Assembly: GCA_025927475.1 (NCBI GenBank)
Contig: JAICLL010000012.1
Coordinates: forward strand, 1-64,000
From: Pirellulales bacterium
GTDB taxonomy: Bacteria; Planctomycetota; Planctomycetia; Pirellulales; JAICIG01
Direction: 5' to 3'
DNA length: 64,000 bases
The translations under genes were made by a program, and so were the position numbers. The notes beneath the pieces were generated by a model. It made no database searches, was not told the DNA's origin, and was given only the letters and a program-made list of their open reading frames with translations. Numbering within the stretch: the first letter of the stretch is position 1; the number at the start of each line of letters is the position of its first letter. Positions 55,409-64,000 of this stretch are shown piece after piece.

Positions 55409-56341
55409 GTGAGCGGCGGCGGAATGAGCCACGAGAGCTCGCAGCCCATTACGTTGACCGCCGCTGGCCTGGCCACGCTCTGCGCTGTGTTGTGGGGCGG
55501 ACTGGCCGTCGCCGTGCGATTTACCCAAGACGGCATTCCGCCGCTGGCCACCGCCGGGCTGCGGTTTTCCATTGCCACCGCGCTGTTGGCGGCCACGGTC
55601 GGCTGGCAGGGCGGGTCGCTGGCGATCGGGCGGCGGCAACTCGCCGCGGTGCTGCCGGTCGGCCTGGTGCTGTTTTTCCAGATCGGCTCGTTTCACTTTG
55701 GTATGGCGCGGACCAACAGCGCGCACGGCTCGGTGCTGATTGGCTCATACCCAGTCTTTGTCGCCTTGGTGGCCCATTTTGCGATGCACGGCGACCGGCT
55801 TTCGCCGCTGAAGCTGCTGGGCCTGATGGTCGCTTTTGTTGGGCTGCTCATGGTGCTGGCGGCGGGAGCCACCACTTCATCCGGAAGCTCCGCTGCCGAC
55901 GCGGTCTCGTTGGGCGGCGACGCGATCATTCTCGGCAGCAGCTTCTTGATTGGCGTCAACACGGTCATGAGCAAGCGTGCGCTGACGGTCGTAGGCGTGC
56001 CGCAATTGCTGTTTTGGAGCAATTTGCTGGCGACGGGGCTGTTTTTCCTGAGCAGCTTTCTGATCGAGGCGCGCAGGCCGTGGCGCTTCACGCCCGACGC
56101 GCTGGGCGGCCTGGCCTATCAGGGCATCGTGGTGGCCTGGTTGTGTTTTCTGATTTGGACGGCGCTGCTGGGGCGCCATCGGGCCAGCCAGGTGGCGGTG
56201 TTCGGCTTTGCCCAGCCCTTGTGCGGCATGCTGTTTGGCGCGTGGCTGCGAGGCGACCCACTCACCGCCGAACTGGGGCTGGGCGCGCTGGCCGTGGCCG
56301 CGGGCATCGTGCTCGTTACGCGGGCCGATCGAGAGGCGTAG
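55409..56341 (+). CDS. EamA/DMT family transporter
   Basis: About 10 TM segments, two EamA halves; GTG 55409 or ATG 55424 start. Confidence 0.92.
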   Translation: MSGGGMSHESSQPITLTAAGLATLCAVLWGGLAVAVRFTQDGIPPLATAGLRFSIATALLAATVGWQGGSLAIGRRQLAAVLPVGLVLFFQIGSFHFGMARTNSAHGSVLIGSYPVFVALVAHFAMHGDRLSPLKLLGLMVAFVGLLMVLAAGATTSSGSSAADAVSLGGDAIILGSSFLIGVNTVMSKRALTVVGVPQLLFWSNLLATGLFFLSSFLIEARRPWRFTPDALGGLAYQGIVVAWLCFLIWTALLGRHRASQVAVFGFAQPLCGMLFGAWLRGDPLTAELGLGALAVAAGIVLVTRADREA

Positions 56342-56429
56342 TCGACTGGAACGGCACGGAGGGCGTTCCCTGCAGACGTTTTCGGTAAACGCTACAATGC
56401 GCGTTGTTCACCTAGCCCGAGGATGCTTC

Positions 56430-56663
56430 ATGCCGCCTATCGTCACCATTCGCACCCGCAACAACGGTCCCTTTGTCGTCGAAGGTCCGGTGATCATTTG
56501 CGACGCTCAGGGCAATCCGTTTCCGATTAATCCGGATAAACCGAACATTGCCCTTTGCCGTTGCGGCCATTCGGCCAACAAGCCTTTTTGCGACGGCGCG
56601 CACAAACACTGCGACTTTCAAGCGGCGGAAACGGGCGTGTTGGTGAAACGTGATGACGGATGA
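56430..56663 (+). CDS. CDGSH iron-sulfur domain protein
   Basis: ALCRCGHSANKPFCDGAHK. Confidence 0.95.
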   Translation: MPPIVTIRTRNNGPFVVEGPVIICDAQGNPFPINPDKPNIALCRCGHSANKPFCDGAHKHCDFQAAETGVLVKRDDG

Positions 56664-56892
56664 GCGCCAGCTTCCAGCCCAGCCGGTGACAAGTTATCCC
56701 CATGCGGCGGACACGAGTCTGTTGGTTTCGTGCCGTAAAAAATCGCTTGCGCGCCGCGGTTTTCTTGGTGTCGTTACCTTGCCCGTGTTCTTGACGACAG
56801 GTGTTGTTTGTTGCGCGATCAAGCGCTGCTCTAGAATCGTTCCTTCCGAGTTTCGGAGCCAGGAATTGTTCTATCAGCAGTGAGGATCACGC

Positions 56893-57786
56893 GTGGCAGA
56901 ATTATCGGCATCATCGTTCGAGTCGAATACGGCGTTGGCGGACACGGCGGAAACCACACGGAACGGCGACATCGCCAGCGAATTGCACGTGGCCCAAGCC
57001 GACCAGGCGTCGCTCGGCTTCATTGGTCAGTGGCGGGGATTGATCAGCACCACCAATTGGGAAAAAGGACGGATCATTCACGAGTGGCGCGAGACTTTGC
57101 GGGCGGCCGGCGCCGCGGCCACGCAATATTCCGACGAAGCCTGGAGCCGTCGCGTCGGCCAGGTGAGCAGCCAGCACGTCGGGCGGTTGCGGCGCGTGTA
57201 TGAGCGATTCCATGACCAGCGCGAGCAGTTTCCGCGGCTGTATTGGAGCCACTTTCAGGCGGCGCTCGATTGGGCCGACGCCGAAATGTGGCTGGAAGGC
57301 GCCGTGCAAAGCGCGTGGCCGGTGAGCGAGATGCGCTCGCGCCGCTGGGAAGCCTTGGGAGACGTCGCCGCGGAAAAACCGCGCGATGCCGAGGTGGTCG
57401 AAGCCGAGTTTGACGAAGACGCCGATCCGGCCGCCGAGGGCGAGTTGAGCGAAGTGCGCGACCCGGGTGATGAGCGCAACGGCGACCGCGGTTCCCGCTT
57501 AGACGACGCGCAAGGAGATGAGCACGAATCGGAGGTTGCCGGCAGCCAATCGGGCGTGGCCTTCGACGTCGATGCGGCGGACTATCCCGTCGATTCGCCC
57601 GACGCGCCGGTGCGTCCCTTTGCCAACCTGGCCGAGCTGCCCGACGACCTGACCGAGGCCTTCGAGAGCTTTAAGCTGGCGATTCTGCATCATAAGCTGG
57701 CCGGCTGGCGCGAGGTCAGCCGCGACGATGTCTTGGCCAGTCTCGACTCGCTCAAGCAACTGGCGCTGGCGCCGACGGAAACGTAA
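56893..57786 (+). CDS. Conserved-looking protein of unknown function
   Basis: GTG start; GQWRGLISTTNWEKGRIIHEWRETL..HVGRLRRVYERF, acidic linker, C-terminal helical domain. Confidence 0.7.
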   Translation: MAELSASSFESNTALADTAETTRNGDIASELHVAQADQASLGFIGQWRGLISTTNWEKGRIIHEWRETLRAAGAAATQYSDEAWSRRVGQVSSQHVGRLRRVYERFHDQREQFPRLYWSHFQAALDWADAEMWLEGAVQSAWPVSEMRSRRWEALGDVAAEKPRDAEVVEAEFDEDADPAAEGELSEVRDPGDERNGDRGSRLDDAQGDEHESEVAGSQSGVAFDVDAADYPVDSPDAPVRPFANLAELPDDLTEAFESFKLAILHHKLAGWREVSRDDVLASLDSLKQLALAPTET

Positions 57787-57900
57787 TTCGCCGTTGAGTG
57801 AATGACAGAAACCGTATGGGCAGAAAAATGGGCAGCCAGGCCACGCCGTCTGTTTTCGGAGGCTAAATGGCCGTGCGGCGAGCGGACGTTTCGGCATAAG

Positions 57901-57935
57901 TTGCCTTTCGCTCCGCGAAAGTAGCGCTTACTAGG
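57901..57935. repeat. Family D hairpin element
   Basis: TTGCCTTTCGCTCCGCGAAAGTAGCGCTTACTAGG. Confidence 0.75.
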
Positions 57936-58452
57936 TTAAGTCAATTCCCCATGAGCTTTCGATGAATTCGGGCACAACACGGAAACAAGCGCGGGCATCG
58001 GCCCATTTCAGGATTTCTGGCGTTTTGGCCGGCTGGGTGCAGAGACGGTCGGGTTCGGGAGTGATGCCAACTCGGCCCAGGTCGAGCCGATCGGCGTCCC
58101 AACAGGTTTGAATGGTGATGTCGGAATGCGTTCGCTCGTGGGTATGCCCGGCGCAGGCACGATAAAGCAGCTCGAAATCGGCGTCGGGTAATTCAAACAG
58201 GTCACCGCGGAGTGTGCGCGCGAAATCCGCCGCGCGGCGTCCATGACCAGGATCAGTGCATTCATTGAGGCGCTGCGAATCGTGCAACAGGGCAAAAAGT
58301 TGCATGACCGGCAGCTTGGCACCGGTGAGTTCAGCCAGCCGGGCGCCATTTTCAAGAACGCGAGCCCAATGCGCGACGCCGTGGTCGCCATTCCACGGCA
58401 ACGTGTATTGAGCCAAGACGGCGCGGAGTAAAGCCGAAAGATCGAGCGCCAT
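57931..58452 (-). CDS. HD-domain phosphohydrolase
   Basis: GDHGVAHWARVLENGARLAELTGAKLPVMQLFALLHDSQR..CWDADRLDLGRVGI. Confidence 0.85.
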   Translation of the reverse strand: MALDLSALLRAVLAQYTLPWNGDHGVAHWARVLENGARLAELTGAKLPVMQLFALLHDSQRLNECTDPGHGRRAADFARTLRGDLFELPDADFELLYRACAGHTHERTHSDITIQTCWDADRLDLGRVGITPEPDRLCTQPAKTPEILKWADARACFRVVPEFIESSWGIDLT

Positions 58453-58690
58453 AGATCGAGCACTACGCTGGCGAAACGGTATACCGAACCACGTAAGTGA
58501 GGACACTTACGCTACGGATGCATTTTGGCCCTTTCTCGGGCGCAGGGCAAGAATCTGCCCGCAAGCCGCCGATCGAGGTGCCTGCGGCGGCGGATGTGAC
58601 TAAAATAGTGTGGCACAGGCGCCTCTACGGCCCCGGCTATCTCAGGTCGGCAGCAGCGCCGTAGTTTGTCACGTTCTCTTCGCTGGGCAG

Positions 58691-61192
58691 ATGGGCATGA
58701 ATTCCGGTTCCGACGACGACCAGCGCACCGCCTGCCGCGTATTCATTCGCGGCGTCGTGCAAGGCGTCGGGTTTCGGCCCTTTGTGTACCGCCTGGCTGA
58801 GCAACATGGTGTGGCCGGCTGGGTGCTCAACGGACATGCCGGCGTCGAGATTCACGCCGAGGCCGCGCCGGGCGCGCTGGCCGCATTCTGCGATGCCTTG
58901 CGATCCGACCCGCCGGCGGCCGCGTCGATTGCCGAGTTCGAGGTTTGCCAGACCAAGCTCGAAGGTCTTACCGGTTTTCAAATCCGCACCAGCAAGCGCG
59001 ACTCATCTCCGACCGTGCGCATCTCGCCTGATCTGACGGTGTGCGACGATTGCCTGCGTGAGCTGAGCGAACCGTCGGACCGCCGCTGGCAATATCCGTA
59101 TATCAATTGCACCAATTGCGGGCCGAGGTATTCGATCGTCCGCAGCCTGCCCTACGATCGGGCGAATACCACGATGGCCGCCTGGGCGCTTTGCCCGGCG
59201 TGTCAAGCGGAATATAAAGACCCGCTCGATCGCCGCTATCACGCCCAGCCCACGGCGTGCGGCGAGTGCGGGCCGCGATATTACTTGTTCGAAGCGACCG
59301 ATTCGGGCGCCGTGCCGGTAGTCCCGGCCCTCGTGGGCGGCCCACCGAATACAACGCCCGCGCGGCCCACCGCGGTAGCCCCCACCCTTGTGGGCGGCCC
59401 GCCTAATGAATCGCCACAGCAGCGCGGCGCACGGTCGCGGGCTACCGATCCTGTTCCCGAATCACGGGCCACATCAGCCGGCGCAGCGGCGGACCTGGTC
59501 GGAACGACGCGGAGTCCGTTCCCCGCGGAACGCCAGCCGCAAGATAACAGTGCATCCGCCATCCGCCGCGCGGCGGAACTGCTGCGAGCGGGCGCCATCG
59601 TGGCCATCAAGGGTATCGGCGGCTATCACCTGGCCTGCGACGCCAACCAGCCGGCGGCTACCGCCGCGTTGCGCGATCGGAAGTATCGCAAAGAAAAACC
59701 GTTCGCCCTGCTGGCGCGAGATCTGAACCAAGCCCGGCGGCTGCTGCATTTGACCGACGCACATGAGCGTGTGCTGCTCGATCGTGCGCGCCCGATTGTG
59801 CTCGCCCCGGCGAGGGTCGAGCTGCCCTTTGTGGCGCCCGACAACGCCATGCTGGGCGTGATGCTTCCCTACACGCCGCTGCATCACTTGCTATTTGAAA
59901 TGGGCGCGCCCAGCCCGCTGGTGCTGACCAGCGCCAATCGTTCCAGCGAGCCGATCGCCTATCGCGACGACGATGCGCGGGCGCGCCTGTCGGGCATCGC
60001 CGACGCCTTTCTCATCGGCGAGCGACCCATCGCCCGGCGAGTGGACGATTCGGTGGTGGCAGTGCGCGGCGGTCAGCCGATGCTGGTGCGCCGCGCTCGC
60101 GGCTATGCTCCCGCCTCCGTCTGTCGTTTGCCCATCACGCGGCCGATTTTGGCACTCGGCGCCGACCTGAAGAACGCCGTGGCACTGGCCGTCGAGGGCG
60201 AAGTGTTCGTCAGTCAGCATCTGGGCGACCTGGATGACTATGAGACGCGGCTGGCGTTTGAAGAGACGGTGCGCGATCTGTTGGCCATGTACGAAGTGGA
60301 TGCCGAAAGGTTGACCATCGCCCACGATCTGCATCCACAATTCCAATCGACGCAGTTTGCGCAGACGCTGCCGGCGGCCCATCGAGTAGCGATTCAACAT
60401 CATCATGCCCACGTCGCCAGTGTCCTGGCCGAGCATGGCGTGTTGGACGAGCGCGTCATCGGCGTCGCCTTCGACGGCACGGGCTATGGCGCCGACCGAA
60501 CCATTTGGGGCGGCGAGTTTTTGGTAGGTAGCATCCGTGAGGGCTTTGAGCGATGCGCGTCGCTGCGACCGGTTTGGCTGCCGGGCGGAGACGCGGCGGC
60601 GCGGTTTCCGGTGCAATGCGCGGCGGGCTATCTGGCCGAATCAGACGACCTGCCCGAGATGATGGCGCCGCCGTTCAAGTTTCCGCCGCGCTTCAAGTCG
60701 GCCCTGTCGCTTGTGGCCAGGCATGTGCGGACGTTTGCTTCGACCTCCGCCGGGCGTTTGTTCGATGCCGTGGCGGCCCTGGTGGGCTTCACGCGAGCAA
60801 CCACCTTCGAGGGCCAGGCGGCGATTTGGCTGGAGCAACAGGCGCTGCCAGCAGGCCCGCAGGCGCCGTACCCGATGCCCGACCTCGATTGGCGGCCGCT
60901 GCTGGGGGCCATTGTCCGCGACCGGCTGGCGGGCCGCGACGTGTGCCAAATCGCCGCCGCATTTCACGCCGCCTTGGCCGCGGCAACGGCCGAGCAGATC
61001 GAGCGTCTGTGCGACGAACACCGGCTGCAAACCGTGGCGCTGTCCGGCGGCGTTTTTCAAAACGATTTGCTGTGGAGTTTACTTGCAAATCGTTTGGCGG
61101 AGCGCCGCGGCATTCGCCTGTTGACCAACAGCGCCGTTCCCGTGAACGACGGCGGCATCGCGCTGGGGCAAGCGGCGTTGGCGGCAAGGTAG
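58691..61192 (+). CDS. hypF: Carbamoyltransferase HypF
   Basis: Acylphosphatase RVFIRGVVQGVGFRPFVYRLA; two zinc fingers CDDC../CTNCGPRYSIV; YrdC AIKGIGGYHLACDA; Kae1-like HHHAHVASVLAEHG. Confidence 0.96.
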   Translation: MGMNSGSDDDQRTACRVFIRGVVQGVGFRPFVYRLAEQHGVAGWVLNGHAGVEIHAEAAPGALAAFCDALRSDPPAAASIAEFEVCQTKLEGLTGFQIRTSKRDSSPTVRISPDLTVCDDCLRELSEPSDRRWQYPYINCTNCGPRYSIVRSLPYDRANTTMAAWALCPACQAEYKDPLDRRYHAQPTACGECGPRYYLFEATDSGAVPVVPALVGGPPNTTPARPTAVAPTLVGGPPNESPQQRGARSRATDPVPESRATSAGAAADLVGTTRSPFPAERQPQDNSASAIRRAAELLRAGAIVAIKGIGGYHLACDANQPAATAALRDRKYRKEKPFALLARDLNQARRLLHLTDAHERVLLDRARPIVLAPARVELPFVAPDNAMLGVMLPYTPLHHLLFEMGAPSPLVLTSANRSSEPIAYRDDDARARLSGIADAFLIGERPIARRVDDSVVAVRGGQPMLVRRARGYAPASVCRLPITRPILALGADLKNAVALAVEGEVFVSQHLGDLDDYETRLAFEETVRDLLAMYEVDAERLTIAHDLHPQFQSTQFAQTLPAAHRVAIQHHHAHVASVLAEHGVLDERVIGVAFDGTGYGADRTIWGGEFLVGSIREGFERCASLRPVWLPGGDAAARFPVQCAAGYLAESDDLPEMMAPPFKFPPRFKSALSLVARHVRTFASTSAGRLFDAVAALVGFTRATTFEGQAAIWLEQQALPAGPQAPYPMPDLDWRPLLGAIVRDRLAGRDVCQIAAAFHAALAAATAEQIERLCDEHRLQTVALSGGVFQNDLLWSLLANRLAERRGIRLLTNSAVPVNDGGIALGQAALAAR
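59317..59407. repeat. Two family C elements inside hypF
   Basis: GGTAGTCCCGGCCCTCGTGGGCGGCCCACCGAAT (59317-59350) and GGTAGCCCCCACCCTTGTGGGCGGCCCGCCTAAT (59374-59407). Confidence 0.85.
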
Positions 61193-61258
61193 ATGCAATA
61201 TTCCATGGCGGAGACAAGCGGTGGCCTGGGCAAGGACGCGCAAACTCGGCCAATTCCC

Positions 61259-61291
61259 GGTGGCTGGGGCAGAGCCTAAGCGATGCCCCGG
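61259..61291. repeat. Family A palindrome arm
   Basis: GGTGGCTGGGGCAGAGCCTAAGCGATGCCCCGG. Confidence 0.85.
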
Positions 61292-61347
61292 TTGGTACGA
61301 GCCGGCCTACATCATTCGCTCGCTCTCGTTTTACCGGAAAGCATGAC

Positions 61348-62130
61348 TTACGCGGGCGTAAGCTCCCATCGCAGCACGACGGGCTCCGCCGCCGCCGTGG
61401 CCAGATCGCTGGGATTGGCGTAATGAGCAACCGCGATCGCCCGGCCTACGGCGGTTAGCTCCAAGCGTGAAACGGCAAACGGCCAGGGCGAAACTACCAA
61501 TTGGCAGGCGCTCGCGGTCGGGCGAAGAGTGAGCGTCGGCCCACCGGGCGGTTCGACCGTTTCCGGCTCGCTGCGCGCCGCGCAGCAGAACCAAAGGCTT
61601 AAGGCGTCGAACATTTGCAGCCAGGCCACCGCGCGGTCGGCCTCGCCGCGGCAGGCCTCGCGGTCGCGCCCGGCGCAGCGCAAGTCGAGCCAATGTGCTT
61701 GCCGTTCGGCTTGCTGATCGAGAAAACCTTGGGCCAACGTCGAGGCGGCTGCATCCGATTGCCAGCGGCTGGAAAAACGCCGCAGCAAGGCGCTGAAATG
61801 CCCGCTTACCATATACGCGGGCAACGGGCCGATTTTTTCCGCCGAAGCGATCGACTCGCGCCAGATGGCCAGCGAATCGGCCATGGGCATTTCGGTAAAG
61901 TCGAGCGGGCTGCCCGACTGCGCGTCGACCTTGGGCGCCACTTCCCAAGCAGACCAGCCGTCGTCATGATGCAGCACGCCGGCCACGACTTCGTCGCGCG
62001 GCTCCAGCGGCGCAAACGGCGGCTGGCCCCAGGTCTCGGCCAACACGCCCGACAGCCGCGCGTGCTCGACCTGCGAAATCAGAATCCAGCGGTCCTGGTG
62101 CGATGAGTCAACATCCGTGCGGCGAATCAT
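61348..62130 (-). CDS. DUF3891 family protein
   Basis: WILISQVEHARLSGVLAETWG..VVAGVLHHDDGWSAWE. Confidence 0.88.
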   Translation of the reverse strand: MIRRTDVDSSHQDRWILISQVEHARLSGVLAETWGQPPFAPLEPRDEVVAGVLHHDDGWSAWEVAPKVDAQSGSPLDFTEMPMADSLAIWRESIASAEKIGPLPAYMVSGHFSALLRRFSSRWQSDAAASTLAQGFLDQQAERQAHWLDLRCAGRDREACRGEADRAVAWLQMFDALSLWFCCAARSEPETVEPPGGPTLTLRPTASACQLVVSPWPFAVSRLELTAVGRAIAVAHYANPSDLATAAAEPVVLRWELTPA

Positions 62131-62283
62131 GGCGCTCTCGTCTCGCTAGCAGTAAACCGTTTGTGAGCTTGCCCTCAATATAGATCGTCGCCGGCCAACC
62201 GTCGACGGTCAGCGGCCTGCCAAGAGCGGCAAGAGAGCTTTTTATTTTTCTCCGCGGGCAGTAGCTTAAGGTGCGAACCGAGT

Positions 62284-62311
62284 GCCGGCCACAAGGGCCG
62301 GGGATACCGGC
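62284..62311. repeat. Family C palindromic element
   Basis: GCCGGCCACAAGGGCCGGGGATACCGGC upstream of tdh. Confidence 0.75.
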
Positions 62312-62341
62312 GCGAACGGCGAGTGAAGAGGATCATGCGCG

Positions 62342-63382
62342 ATGAACACCATGCGGGCTTTAGTCAAACAACACGCCCGGCCGGGGCTGTGGATGGAGGA
62401 AGTGCCGACGCCCGAAATCGGCGTCAACGATGTGCTCATTCGGGTGCTGCGTACCGGCATCTGCGGCACCGATGTGCACATCTACAACTGGGACGCCTGG
62501 GCGCGAAAGACCATCCCCGTGCCCATGGTCGTCGGGCATGAGTTTGTCGGCCGTATTGTGGCGGTCGGCTCCAATGTACGCGATTTCCACGAGGGCGAGA
62601 TTGTCAGCGGCGAAGGGCACGTGGTCTGCGGACGGTGCCGCAACTGTCTGGCCGGCAGGCGGCACCTCTGCAAAGACACCAGGGGCGTGGGAGTCAATCG
62701 GCCGGGAGCGTTTGCCGAATACCTCGCCCTGCCCATGACAAACGTCTGGATTCACGACCCAGCGATCGACCGCGACGTGCAGGCCATTTTCGATCCCTTC
62801 GGCAACGCCGTACACACCGCGCTGGCGTTTGATGTGCTGGGCGAGGACGTGTTGATCACCGGCGCGGGGCCAATCGGTGTCATGGCGGCCGCCGTCGCGC
62901 GGCACGCCGGCGCCCGCTACGTCGTGGTCACCGACGTGAACCCCTATCGCTTGGAGCTTGCGCGCAAGCTCGGGGCGACGTTGGCACTCGACGTGCGCAC
63001 GCAACAGCTCGCCGACGCGCAGCGGACCTTGGGCATGAAAGAAGGCTTTGATGTGGGGCTGGAAATGTCGGGCAATCCGCAGGCTTTTCGCGACATGCTG
63101 GCCAATCTCTGCCACGGCGGCAAGGTGGCCATGCTCGGCATCCCCGATCAGGAAATGGCGATCGATTGGACCACCGTGGTTTTCAATATGTTGACGATCC
63201 AAGGCATTTACGGGCGCGAGATGTACGAAACCTGGTATAAAATGACGGTGATGCTTCAGTCGGGCCTCGACATCAGCCCGGTCATCACGCACCGATTTGC
63301 CGCCGACGATTTTCAGCAGGGGTTCGACGCGATGCTTTCCGGGCAATCGGGCAAGGTGATTCTGACCTGGAGCGATGACTGA
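62342..63382 (+). CDS. tdh: L-threonine 3-dehydrogenase
   Basis: [65 protein letters not shown]. Confidence 0.96.
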   Translation: MNTMRALVKQHARPGLWMEEVPTPEIGVNDVLIRVLRTGICGTDVHIYNWDAWARKTIPVPMVVGHEFVGRIVAVGSNVRDFHEGEIVSGEGHVVCGRCRNCLAGRRHLCKDTRGVGVNRPGAFAEYLALPMTNVWIHDPAIDRDVQAIFDPFGNAVHTALAFDVLGEDVLITGAGPIGVMAAAVARHAGARYVVVTDVNPYRLELARKLGATLALDVRTQQLADAQRTLGMKEGFDVGLEMSGNPQAFRDMLANLCHGGKVAMLGIPDQEMAIDWTTVVFNMLTIQGIYGREMYETWYKMTVMLQSGLDISPVITHRFAADDFQQGFDAMLSGQSGKVILTWSDD

Positions 63383-63400
63383 AAGACAGCGGAGACTTTG

Positions 63401-64000
63401 ATGAGCAAGGCAATCCGCGAGCATCTGGCTCGACAACTCGATGAGATTCGCGCCGCCGGGCTGTATAAGGCGGAACGAATCATCGCATCTCCGCAACAGG
63501 CGCGGGTGGCCGTCGCCGGTCATTCAAGCGTGCTCAACCTCTGCGCCAATAACTATCTGGGCCTGGCCGATCATCCCCAGGTGATCGCCGCCGCGCATCG
63601 CGCCTTGGACGAACGGGGCTTTGGCCTGGCCTCGGTGCGGTTTATCTGCGGCACGCAGGACCAGCACAAGGCGCTCGAGCGAAAGCTGTCGGCGTTTCTG
63701 GGCGCCGAAGACACCATTCTCTATTCATCGTGCTTCGACGCCAACGGCGGCTTGTTCGAAACCATCCTGGGCGCGGAAGACGCCGTCATCTCCGATGAGT
63801 TAAATCACGCTTCGATCATCGACGGCGTGCGGCTTTGCAAGGCGCAGCGGTTTCGCTACCGCAACAACGACATGGCCGACCTGGAAGCCAGGCTGCGTGA
63901 AGCACGTTCGGCCCGCTTCCGCCTGATCGCCACCGACGGCGTGTTTTCGATGGACGGCATCATCGCCAATCTGCCGGACATTTGCGAATTGGCCGATCGC
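63401..64000 (+). CDS. kbl: Glycine C-acetyltransferase (2-amino-3-ketobutyrate CoA ligase), truncated at window edge
   Basis: [36 protein letters not shown].. open to end of window; 18 nt after tdh stop. Confidence 0.94.
   Translation, partial: MSKAIREHLARQLDEIRAAGLYKAERIIASPQQARVAVAGHSSVLNLCANNYLGLADHPQVIAAAHRALDERGFGLASVRFICGTQDQHKALERKLSAFLGAEDTILYSSCFDANGGLFETILGAEDAVISDELNHASIIDGVRLCKAQRFRYRNNDMADLEARLREARSARFRLIATDGVFSMDGIIANLPDICELADR

Noticed and set aside
62360-63523. 387-aa minus-strand ORF
   Set aside because: Antisense to tdh
1-64000. tRNA/rRNA genes
   Set aside because: No cloverleaf or rRNA signature noticed by eye; a tRNAscan/Infernal run would be needed to exclude them

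Overview
GC-rich chromosomal window from a Planctomycete (Pirellulales-like: DUF1559 prepilin-type protein, DUF1501, DUF1080, YfbK-like VWA, CPxCG-type zinc-ribbon membrane proteins). I support about 48 CDSs on both strands. They include a partial ECF sigma factor C-terminus at the left edge, an FHA/GAF/class III cyclase, a 2917-aa NdvB-like cyclic beta-glucan synthase, and a stop-start chained operon ending in a ThDP enzyme. Others are hemP, scpA, an M81 peptidase/serpin/M29 peptidase operon, acs, an ECF sigma/VWA pair, serS, clpS, an IS110 transposase, mtaB, hypF, tdh and a truncated kbl. No tRNA, rRNA or CRISPR array was recognised. The most interesting layer is non-coding or semi-coding: (i) several families of dispersed GC-rich palindromes, one of which sits in frame inside both ndvB and hypF, and two others inside the N-terminus of a membrane protein gene, resembling Rickettsia palindromic elements in behaviour; (ii) a run of five different hairpins plus a decayed prepilin fragment between clpS and IS110; (iii) a long two-hairpin structure abutting the IS110 transposase start, a bridge-RNA candidate; (iv) G-rich heptamer/octamer tandem arrays in gene spacers, two of them exactly 5 nt upstream of start codons; (v) a structured leader with a terminator before the cyclase gene. 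All calls come from reading the sequence and the supplied ORF translations; no database search was run.
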